A DNA stretch of 64,000 nucleotides from Atopsyche davidsoni (taxonomy: Eukaryota; Arthropoda; Insecta; Trichoptera; Hydrobiosidae). The translations under genes and the position numbers were made by a program. Where the stretch lies: contig JAILWY010000029.1 of assembly GCA_022113835.1 (NCBI GenBank), positions 258,001-322,000 of the forward strand, in the 5' to 3' direction. This document shows positions 26,201-38,200 of the stretch, piece by piece. The notes below the pieces were generated by a model, which was given only the letters and a program-made list of their open reading frames with translations, did no database searches and was not told the DNA's origin. Position 1 is the first letter of the stretch. The number at the start of each line of letters is the position of its first letter.

Positions 26201-29200
26201 TGTCTATGACCCGTCATTTCAACAAAATATATTATTAATGAACCAAAAATGTCATACGTTCTTCAAAAATGGAATATACGAGTCTCGTAGGTCGGATATT
26301 TCAAGTTTCAAGCAGTTTTTAAATTCCGTTTCATATATAAATTATAAAAAAAGAAAATTGCTTGGAGTTTATTTTCTAAATTAAGCTCTATTATTTTTTT
26401 TTTCTTAAGACATTTCGTTATTGCATGTTAGGTTTTTGTATTTGCTGGAAGAACAAACGCGGCATAACATCCAAGAACCCAGTAACTATAATAACAACGG
26501 CCGCCAAGTTCAATACTGCCACCAAAATATTGTTTGAATTCTAATACTACATTGTCTGTTGCAGCTGCTCCCAAGATCGACCGCACCAACATGCGCGACA
26601 TCACCATCAAGGCTGGGCAGCAAATCCGCCTGGACATCAAGGTCAGCGGAGAACCACCTGCGAGCAAAACCTGGTGAGCCACAGCCAAATTTTACAACCA
26701 CCCTCAGTTACTTACTAAAAGAGGATCAACTTTCGTGACCCACTAGCCATTTGGCTATTCACATTAATTATTATTGTTTTTCACATTTCTACAGTCCATC
26801 AAGCATAAGCCAAATCACTAAATAAAAAGTGTGCTCTGGCGTCATAAGCCGATATTTTTAGTGAATGATCATACTAGAATAACTAAAGGGAAAACTGGGA
26901 GTGAATATACCTTGCTAAGCTCCTTGTGCGATTTTTTTCCAGGTTCCAGAACAAGGCCCGCCTGGAGACCAAGGACGACTGCACCATCGACGCTGAAGAC
27001 TACAGAATCAAGCTGTCCATCCCCGTCACCAGCCGCAAGCATTCCGGCACCTATGTGCTCAAGGCCGAGAACAACAGCGGGCGGGATGAGGCGCAGATCG
27101 TAGTCATCGTGCTGGACGTGCCCGGCAAGCCCGAGGGGCCACTCAAGGTAGCTCCCGACACTCAAGGCATGCTGGTGAATAGTCCAAGGTGTTAGCTAAC
27201 GAATTATGAATTACATCAAACCCTCGTCTTGCAGATCAGCGACGTCCACAAGGAGGGCTGCAACCTCAAGTGGAACCCCCCGCTCGACGATGGCGGCGCG
27301 CCGCTCGACCACTACCTGGTGGAGAAGATGGACACGGAGACGGGACGCTGGTTGCCGGCCGCCAAGGTCAAGGACCCCAAGGCCGAGATCGTCGGCCTGG
27401 TGCCCGGCCAGGAGTACAAGTTCAGGGTGTCCGCCGTCAACAACGAGGGAGTCTCCGAACCGTTGGACGCTGACCACTCCATCATTGCCAAGAATCCGTT
27501 CGGTGGGTCAAATTTGCTAAAGTAAACATGATTTATACAGTATCATTCAGAAATTCTAATAATCAAATACGTGTAAAAAAATTATTAAATGACGTCATAA
27601 TAGAACCATAAAACTTAATGCGGGCATATTTGTATGATCGTTCATAATGAAAATTATCTCAAATAAACTTCCTGGGGCTGCTTTTATAATCCGTGGTGGG
27701 CTGTTGCAGACGAGCCCGGAGCACCCGGAACACCCGAAGCCGTGGACTGGGACAAGGACCATGTGGACCTCAAGTGGACCAAGCCCCTCAAGGACGGGGG
27801 CTCCCCCATCACCGGCTACGTCATCGAGAAGAGGGAGAAGGGAACCACCAAGTGGATCAAGGCTGCCGAGGTGAGGAATAAATCTATTTATATTCATATA
27901 ATGTCAAATTCATGACTAGTATTTACAATTCCATAACCATCTTACTTCAAACATCAAATCTAATCAAAGTTCAATAAACGGTTGCTGGGCAGAACCTATT
28001 TTGCTATTGATGGTAATTGATAACTTATGCTAGACCAGATAGCTTATTTTTCCTTTACTCCGCCGATCTTAACACTAATCTTAATTCTTACAATTATTTT
28101 GAAGGATTTTCCTTTTTTTGGATTCAGTCAATATTTAATATTTTTATTTCTTTAAAGGTCGGACCTGATGATAATGACAAGGCGACAGTCCCCAACCTCG
28201 ATGAGGGAGTGGAATACGAGTTCCGCGTCAAGGCCGTCAACGAAGCTGGACCTGGAGAGCCCAGTGATGCTTCCAAGGGAGTCGTCACCAAGCCCAGGAG
28301 ATGTAAGTTTCACTTCATCCGTTGAGTTTTTTAAAAATAAATATAACAACCCCCCTTGGCATAAAGTTGTTCTGCAACTGTGGATCAGTGTATATCTATT
28401 TGCTCAATATAAATCGTATTTTTATAAATGTTCCAGTGGCGCCCAAGATCGACCGCCGCTGCCTGCGCAACATCAAGGTCAGAGAAGGAGAGCCCATCGC
28501 CCTGGACGTCAAGGTCACGGGAGAGCCCGCTCCGGACTGCTCTTGGAGCTTGAACGGAAAGAGCGTGTCTTCCACCTCGAATCTCAAGAGTGAGTATTGC
28601 TCAACCCTTTAGAGATTTTCATGGTAGTCTAGCGGGTGAAACAATCGCTGAAATATATTTAGTTTTAGATGTGTTTTACAATGTTTCGGGTTTGTGTTTC
28701 AGTCGTCAATATCCCCTACATGACCAAGTACCACAACGACAATCCCAGGAGGAAGGAGTCCGGCATGTACAAGATCGTGGCCGAGAACAAGTATGGACAG
28801 GACACCGCAGAGGTTGAGATCATCATTACATGTGAGTACAAGCCGTCTGAATCTGTTAAACATTTACATATATTGTACCTATTTGACATTTACACATATT
28901 TTACGTAATTTTTGGTTCGGTTCTGATGGGGTTTTATTTGTATTCCAGCCAAACCGGACAAACCGGAAGGACCATTGGAGGTGTCCGACATCCACAAGGA
29001 GGGATGCACGCTTAAGTGGAACAAGCCCAAGGACGACGGAGGCGAGCCCATCGACGGCTACCTGGTCGAGAAGTACGACCCGGAGACCGGCTCGTGGATC
29101 CCTGTCGGCAAAACCTTGGGCAACGTGCCAGAGATGAAGGTCAGAAAACAACGAACACCTTGCATGCATATTTGAGAACCACTGGTATCTCCAAAAGGAA

Positions 29201-32200
29201 CAAGCTGACAAGGAAAGATCTTGGGTTTAAAAGACCACCTGTGACTTATGTCCATAAAGTGCTCGGCCACTGATGAGTTTGTGCGCCAGTGAAATCTATT
29301 CTGTTATTTTTTAAGCCTATCTATAAAGCTATTGACAGTAGCAAAAGCTCTGAATATTTATATTTTTAAATTCTCTATGCTATCTTTAGTAAAAGGACTC
29401 ATGACTGATATTGTTCCCACAGGTGGATGGCCTGATCCCTGGACACGAATATAAGTTCCGCGTGAAGGCATTGAACAAGGAGGGAGAGTCCGAGCCTCTG
29501 GAGACCCTTGGATCGATCATTGCCAAGGATCCATTCAGTAAGTTTCCATCATTACTATAGTATCAAATCAGTCCATAGACTTGAGTACAACTTATGTAAG
29601 AGTGTATCATTCAGCGGCGCTTGGACCGAGCGACCATTTACGTCAGATGGTGTAACCGAATGTTGTTTTGCTCGCAGCGACTCCGGACACTCCCGGGCAG
29701 CCCTTCCCCGACGACTGGTCCGCCAACCACGTGGACCTCAAGTGGGAGCCCCCCGTGTCCGACGGAGGCTCCGCCATCACCGGCTACATCATCGAGAAGA
29801 AGGATAAGTACAGCCCCATGTGGGAGAAGGCCGTGGAGACGCAGTCCGATAAGCCCCAGGCCACGGTTAATGGGTGAGCCACTTCTACATTTTTATACTG
29901 TCACCCTACCGGCCACAATCTGGTTAAATGTGTACTACATTTTTAAACGAAAAATATGAATAAGCTATGAAATTAATATTTTCTTCGATCGGGTTAGATT
30001 TAGTTGAATTAACTAATTGTGATGTTTTTGGTCATTGTGTCTCACGTTGTATTTTACTCCCGCCAGCCTGATTGAAGGAAACGAGTACCAGTTCCGCGTG
30101 ATCGCCGTGAACAAGGCCGGGCAGAGCAAGCCTTCCGAGGCTAGCAAGAACTTCATCGCCAAGCCGCGCTTCCTGGCGCCCAAGATCGACCGCCGCAACC
30201 TGCGTGACGTCACCCTCTCCGCCGGCTCCACCCTCAAGTTCGACGTGGCCGTCACCGGAGAACCCGCCCCCAGCACGGAGTGGCGCTACCAGAACATGCC
30301 GCTCAGGTCTGCACCCCCATCCAAAATTACTATAACATAGAACCAACTCCGCTCCAACTGTACCACGCTTCGGCACTCACTGTGGCCCCTACACAGATCT
30401 TCTTATTCTTATGTGGACCAAACCGTCAAACAGAAGGGAGCAAAATTTTTTGAAATCAAATAAAAAGTACTACCTTTACCAAACATACAATAATGCCAGA
30501 TCACTTGCTCTTTGTAAAATCCATCGACGGCGTTATAAAACTATAGAAGACTTGTATAGTCTGTTTTGCTTAGAAAGGCCTAAAAATTGCACGTTAAACT
30601 AAAAAAAGAAATAAAATCTTAATATGTAATATCGATTAAGTCCTCACGGTTCTTCTTTAAGAACCATGAGGACATCCATATTTATGGATGAAGTTGACGG
30701 ATGATTCTAATTGCTTAACATTTGATGTCTCTATAGAACATCCAAGGCCGTACAGATCGACAGTGTGGACTACAACACCAAGCTGACGATCAGGCCCGTG
30801 CAGCGCGGAGACACCGGGGAGTACCAGCTCACTGCTACCAACTCCAGTGGCAAGGACCAGGTCACCGTTACGGTCACCGTCACCGACAAACCCACGAAGC
30901 CTGAAGGACCCATCGTGGTGAGCCAAATTTCTTATCTTATGACGCGGCAGCTTCATAATGATGCGCATTCATCCGACCGCTCAAACTGCCTCTTCTCTTC
31001 TTGAAAGCGATCCTCGAGTAAATGATACCATGAACCTTGTTTTTTTTCGTCTCAAGTTTATGCTTTGGTCTTTTGGGATGAATCTACTCCGTGAGTCAAC
31101 CTCAAGGTCTCAGAAAAATGAATTGGGGATGAAACGATAAGAGGATTTAATGTGTGGTTGGTTTCAGGTGTCTGACGTGCACAAGGACGGCTGCTCGTTG
31201 AAGTGGAAGCGTCCCAAGGACGACGGCGGCACCCCTATCGAATACTACCAGGTGGACAAGCTGGACACCGACACCGGCTGCTGGGTGCCTTGCGCCCGCT
31301 CCGCCGAGCCCAGTAAGTTCTCCACCACACCACATCTAAATATTCCCGAAAGGGACTGAAAAAACGTGGAATTCACACACTTTCAATACTTTTCTGTGTT
31401 CAAATAAACACAAAAAGATTATTGGATTTTTCAAAAGGAAGATTACGATTTGCAATCATTTTAGTTGTGGAATGTGTATAAACTAAGTGTTTAATCTAAG
31501 TCTATATTAAACTAGGGCATACCTTTTTCACAGAGTGCGATGTTACCGGCCTGACCCCTGGAAAGGAGTACAAGTTCCGCGTCTCCGCTGTGAACTCTGA
31601 AGGAGAGTCCGAGCCCCTCATCACCGAGGAGGCAATCATCGCCAAGAATCCCTTCGACGAACCCGGTAAGCCATCATCGATAGTAGATCTGACGGTTGAA
31701 ACGCGAATGTATTTTTGAGTTGAAAAACTCGCCCTGTTATACATTTTTATTATTATCTAGTTATTGATTGCCACATCTTACGTACCTGTACAGTAATTAG
31801 TATACTTTAGTTATAAATGTCAATTTTCTTGTGTTCTTTGATTAATACTTGTTCTCTGATTATATTCTTCAGGAGCGCCAGGAGTTCCCACCGTCACCGA
31901 CTGGGACAAGGACTTCGTGGACCTCAAGTGGACTCCGCCAAGGGAAGATGGTGGTTCCCCCATCACCGGATACGTCATTGAGAAGAAGGACAAGTTCGGA
32001 CAATGGGAGAAGGCTTTAGAGGTATGACATCTACTTTTTCGACTAATATGTTATGAATATTAAATTTCTAATCTCTTTAAGCTATTCTTGTCTGCTCAGA
32101 TTTTCATCTCAATATAATCCGCTCGTGGTCCTTCGCAGGTTCCCGGAGGCAAGCTGGACTGCCGCGTGCCTGACCTCATCGAAGGCCAGACCTACGAGTT

Positions 32201-35200
32201 CCGCGTGAAGGCCGTGAACCAGGCCGGGCCCGGGGAGCCGAGTGACAGCACTCACCCCGTGACCGCCAAGCCGCGCAACCTCGCGCCCAAGATCGACCGC
32301 ACCAACCTCGAGAACATCAAAATCCGCGTCGGCCAGAAGTTCGGCTTCGACGTCAAGGTGACTGGCGATCTACTACATATATATAAATCAAAATAAATAT
32401 ATTTTTAGTGCGACATATTAAAGTGTGGTCCAATGGGGTCCAGACAATATCTGAAAGAAATAATATGTTATGCCACGTGATTTGCATGGTTGCTTGCCTA
32501 CAGTTGAACTTGAACTTTTAGGCGTTGAATCCACCCCTTGACGGTGACTCGAGTCGCTAAAACCTGCAAACACATCCAGATGTTAATGTGATTAATTTTC
32601 AGGTGTCCGGTGAACCTATGCCCGAGACCAAGTGGTTCCTGGGCAAGAAGGAGGTGAAGTCCGGTGGAGAGGTGAAGGTGCAGCACTCTGACTACAACAC
32701 CAAGATCCTGTGCAAGGTCGCCTCGCGCGCAGACAGCGGCCGCTACCTCATCACCGCCGAGAACAGCAACGGCAAGGACATGGCTGAGGTGGAGGTTATC
32801 GTGCTCAGCGTGCCCTCGCCGCCCGGAGGACCGCTTAAGGTCAGTGCTGACATCCCCCGCCTACCTCCTACCTCCTACACCACTCGTGTTCCTATGCCTA
32901 CTTCCTACCTAACTACCTCTAAAATTATGATTGAATTGATTTGCAGGTGTCTGACGTTCACGCGAACGGCGCCAAGCTGTCCTGGAACCCGCCCGCCGAC
33001 GACGGCGGCCAGCCCATCGACAAGTACGTGGTGGAGCGCATGGACGAGGCCACGGGACGCTGGGTGCCGGCCGGCGAGACGGACGGCCCCACCACGTCGC
33101 TGCCCATCGACGGGCTGACTCCCGGACACAAGTACAAGTTCAGGGTCCGCGCCGTAAACCGGCAGGGCAAGTCCGAGCCGCTCACCACCGCCGCCGCTGT
33201 CGAGGCCAAGAATCCATTCGGTAAGATCCTGAACAAATCGACCCACCCCGTGGGGACGCGAACTTTGTAGTACTTGATATAGTAGTAGTTCATGTTATAT
33301 ATGTATGAAAACATAACAATGTGGTGAATCTGCAGACGCCGCTGGCAAGCCGGGAACCCCCGTGGTTTCTGACTTCGACAAGGACTTCGTCGAGCTGAAA
33401 TGGACCCGCCCAGAAAGCGACGGGGGATCCCCGATCACCGGATACGTTATTGAGAAGAAGGACAAGTTTTCGCCCGATTGGGAGGAGTGTGCTCAGGTAC
33501 AACCACCTTCAATATTCCAAAACTTTTACAATTCAACTTTGATAAATGATTCAACCTGCCACGAGAGAAAGGCATTAACATTCGGTTGTTTTGTGTTTGC
33601 TAGAAGAATAATTTATTGTTATCTATCTTGACTGTACAAGATGTCAATAATTGTGTTTTTGTGCAGGTGGAGGGAGACGTCACCACCGGAAAGGTGAATG
33701 ACCTGATCGAAGGCACGAACTACGAGTTCCGCGTGCGCGCCGTCAACAAGGCGGGCAAGGGCGAGCCGAGCGACGCTTCCAACTCGCACCTCGCGCGCGC
33801 CAAGAACCAGGCGCCCAAGATTGACAGAAACTTCATGTTTAACATCAAGATCCGCGCCGGGCAGAACTTCGACTTCGACGTGCCCGTCGCTGGAGAGCCC
33901 ACTCCCTCTAAGGAATGGACCGTCAACGAAAACGTTCTCATCAATACTGACAGGATCAAGATCACCAACGAGTCCCACTCCACTAAGGTGAAGATCGTCG
34001 ACAGCAAGAGGCAGGACTCCGGAGTATACAAGCTCGTGGCCAAGAACATCAATGGCGTTGACTCGGCTACTCTGACTGTCACCATTCTGGACGTCCCACT
34101 GCCGCCTGAAGGTCCACTTAAGGCCAATAACATCACGAGGTCTGGCTGCACGCTGTTCTGGCGTCCTCCCAAGGACGACGGAGGCAGCGATATCACCGGG
34201 TACATCGTCGAGAAGATGGACTCTGAGAACATGCGGTGGGTGCCCGTAGGAGAGGTGCAGGGATGCACCATCAGGGCCGACCACCTCATCGAGGGACATG
34301 ACTACAACTTCCGCGTCAGGGCCGTAAACAAGCAGGGAGAGTCCATCCCTCTGCTGGGACACGAGCCCGTCACCGCCAAGGATCCTTACAGCACTCCCGA
34401 CAAACCCGGAACTCCCGTCGTCAAGGACTGGGACAAGGACCACATGGACCTGGAATGGGTGCCGCCCAAGAAGGACGGAGGATCTCCCATCAGCGGATAC
34501 ATCATCGAGGCTAAGACCAAGTACGGGTCTTGGGAGAAGGCGGCCACTACCACCGGCCCCGGCACCACCGCTACCGTTCCCGGTTTGATCGAAGGAGAGG
34601 AGTATGAGTTCAGGGTTATTGCCGTCAACAAGGCCGGCCCTGGAGAACCCAGTGATGGTTCCATGCCGCAAATTGCCAAGGCCAGGTTCTGCGCACCTCA
34701 TTTCGACAAGACACTGCTCAGAGACCTCATCGTCAAGGCTGGACAGCGTATTGCTTACGAAATCCCCATCGAGGCCTCTCCCAAGCCTTTGGCTGAGTGG
34801 CAGATCAATGGAAAGGTCGTCCAGCCTTCCGACAGGGTGGACATGCACGTGTCTACCACCAAAGTTACTTTCGATATTCCCTTCTCTACCAGGGCTGATG
34901 GTGGCACATATAAACTCACTCTCAAGAACGATCTGGGAGTGTGCAGCGCTACTGCCATGGTCATCGTACAGGATAAACCCAGCAAGCCCGAGAAGCCTCT
35001 AGTGGTCTCCGAAATCACCAAAGAGAGCTGCGTCCTGACCTGGCGCCTGCCCAAAGATGACGGTGGATCTCCAATCCTCCACTACGTCGTCGAGAAGATG
35101 GATCTTACGAGAGGAATCTGGTCCGATGCCGGCATGAGCAACTCTCTCAATCACCAGGTCACCAGATTAATTCACATGAAAGAGTACCTCTTCAGGGTCA

Positions 35201-38200
35201 GCGCCGTTAATGCTATCGGCCAGTCTGAGCCCCTGGAGCTGGACAAAGCCATCACCGCCAAGAACGAGTTCGATGAGCCCAGTGCACCAGGAAAGCCTGA
35301 CGTTACCGACTGGGGCAAGGACCACGTTGATCTACAATGGGCCGCTCCTAAGTCCGATGGTGGATCTCCCATCACCGGATTCATCATTCAGAAGAAAGAA
35401 AAGGGCAGCCCATACTGGGTGAATGCCGTTCACGTGCCGCCCAAGCAGACCAATGCCACTGTGCCTGATCTCACTGAGGGACAGGACTACGAGTTCAGGG
35501 TTATTGCCGTGAATCACGCCGGCCAGAGCGAGCCGTCTGAGCCCTCTGACATCGTCACTTGCAAGGAGAGGTACCTGGCGCCCAAGATCAAGACCCCTCT
35601 TCACGAGATCCGCATCAAGGCTGGGCTCATCTTCCACGTTGACATTGACTTTATTGGTGAGCCCACACCCGAGGTTATTTGGACCAATGCTGGAAAGCCT
35701 ATTCTCACCGACGAGCGCATCACTATTACGTCCATTGGACATCACACCATTGTCCACACTGTCAACTGCAGGAGAACTGATGGAGGACTATACCACCTCC
35801 TTCTCAGAAACAGTTCTGGAATCGATGAAGGTAGCTTCGAAGTTATCGTCTTGGACCGCCCCGCTCCTCCAGAGGGTCCTCTGGAGTACGAAGAGATTAC
35901 CGCGCAGTCCGTAACGCTGTCCTGGAAACCACCCAAGGACAACGGCGGAAGTGAGATCACCGGATACGTCATCGAGAAGCGTGACCTCACCCACGGAGGT
36001 GGCTGGGTGCCCGCTGTGGCCTACGTCAACCCTAAGTACAACCACGCCACCGTGCCCAGGCTGCTTGAGGGAACCAAGTATGAGTTCAGGGTCTCTGCCG
36101 AGAACTTGCAGGGAAGGTCAGATCCTCTTAACACCGATAAGGCCGTCATTGCCAAGAACCAATACGACGTCCCTGGACGCCCTGGAAAACCAGAGTTGGT
36201 ATCTTCCGACAAGGATCACATCAAGGTTAAGTGGTCCGCTCCCATTTCCAATGGAGGATCCAACATTCTCGGATACGACGTCGAGAGGAGAGACAAGGCT
36301 ACCGGAAGATGGATCAAGGTCAACAAGGAGCCTGTCAGGACCAACGAGTACACCGACGAGCGCGTCCAGGAGGGCCACCAGTACGAGTACAGGGTGTCGG
36401 CAGTCAACGCTGCTGGGCCTGGAAAGCCGTCCGATCCTTCCAACATGCTGATCGCCAAACCCATGAAGGAGAAACCCAAGCTTTGGCTTGACGGACTTAT
36501 TGGCCGCAAGATCAAGGTCCGCGCCGGCGAGCCCATTAACATCACCATCCCACTTACTGGTGCGCCTATTCCCAAAATCTCTTGGACCAAGGGAACCATT
36601 CCTTTGCTTTCGTCTCATCGCCTTACTTCCGAGACCGCCGACGACCAGACCAAACTGCTCATCGAGAAGTCCGTCCGTGACGACTCTGGCAAGTATACTA
36701 TTACCGCCTCCAACGAGCACGGCAAGGACTCCGCCGACATCGAAGTCATCGTCGTGGACAAGCCCGGCCCACCCAAGGGACCGCTCACTTACAACAGCGT
36801 CACTCAGGACTCCGTCAGCCTTACCTGGTCTCCTCCCACCGACGATGGTGGCAGCGAGATCATCGGCTACATCGTGGAGATGTGCGACTACGGAGTGGAC
36901 AACTGGCACTCCGTGGCTGGCTTCTGCCCCAAGTGCGCCTTCACCGTCAAGAACCTCATCGAGGGTAAAAAATACAACTTCAGGGTCCGTGCTGAAAACA
37001 TGTACGGAGTGTCCGAACCCCTGGACGGCAAGGCAGTCATCGCCAAGTCGCCCTTCGACCCTCCAGATGCGCCAAGCCAACCAGACATCTTGGCGTACAG
37101 CTCCAACAGCTGCTCTCTGGAATGGAAGCCCCCGACCAACTGCGGTGGCAAGCCCATCACCGGATACTACGTGGAGAAGCGCGAGCGCGGAGGGGAATGG
37201 CTCAAAGTCAACAACTACCCCACGCCCAACACTTGCTTCACCGCTCAGGATCTGCGCGAGGGCTGCCGCTACGAGTTCAGGGTCATTGCCGTCAACGAGG
37301 CCGGCCCTGGCAAGCCTAGCAAGCCTTCCGAGCCCATCGTCGCCCAGACCCAGAAGCTGCGGCCCGACGCTCCCGAGGCCCCCAAGCCCGACCGCATCAC
37401 CAAGGACTCAGTCACGCTCTCCTGGCGCCCGCCCAGGAGCGACGGCGGGGCTAAGATCAAGGGATACATCGTCCAAAAGAAGCATAAGAACGACAAGGAT
37501 TGGTCCGACTGTAACGAAACCCCAGTCAACGCCCTCATTTACACCGTCCCCAAGCTCAAGGAAGGAGAAGAATACCAGTTTAGGATCATGGCAGTTAATG
37601 AAGTTGGAAACTCCGAACCCAGTAAGCCTACTGCCGGAATTATCATTGAAGAACAAGCCAACAAACCGTGCATGGACCTCGGAGGTGTCCGCGACATCAC
37701 CGTCAGGGCTGGAGAAGACTTCTCCATCCACGTTCCGTACGTTGGATTCCCTCAGCCCGTCGCCACGTGGTTCGCTGACGATAAGGCCCTCGACGTTGAA
37801 GCTGACAAGAGGATCGTCCAGAGAATCACGCCCGACTCCGCTTCCTTCGTTGTCCAGAACTCCAAGAGAACCGATGCCGGACAGTATAGGCTGCAACTGC
37901 GCAACCCGTCCGGATACGACACGGCCACCATCAATGTGCGCGTACTCGACAGGCCCGCCAAGCCCGAGAACCTCAGAGGAGACGAATTCGAGGGAGAAGC
38001 ACTCACGCTATACTGGAGCCCTCCCAAGGACAACGGAGGCGGCGAGATCACCAACTATGTCGTGGAGAAGAAGGAAGCCAGGACTCCCAACTGGACCAAG
38101 GTCTCCGGCTACGTTACCACTCCGTTCTTGCGCGTGAAGAACTTGGCCGTGGGAAGAGAGTACGACTTCAGGGTAATGGCTGAGAACCAGTACGGACAAT

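Noticed and set aside
33616..33666. Methionine start just before the giant exon
   Set aside because: The open frame extends into the intron by chance. A clear acceptor at 33665-33666 and the half Fn3 domain that follows show an internal exon, not a gene start.
33619..34848. 409-residue open frame on the minus strand
   Set aside because: Lies opposite the Fn3/Ig coding exon; long antisense frames arise from its GC-rich third positions. No domain signature of its own.
36488..38137. 549-residue plus-strand frame inside the giant exon
   Set aside because: Ser/Pro/Arg-rich out-of-frame reading of the projectin modules; the real frame runs straight through with clear Ig and Fn3 motifs.
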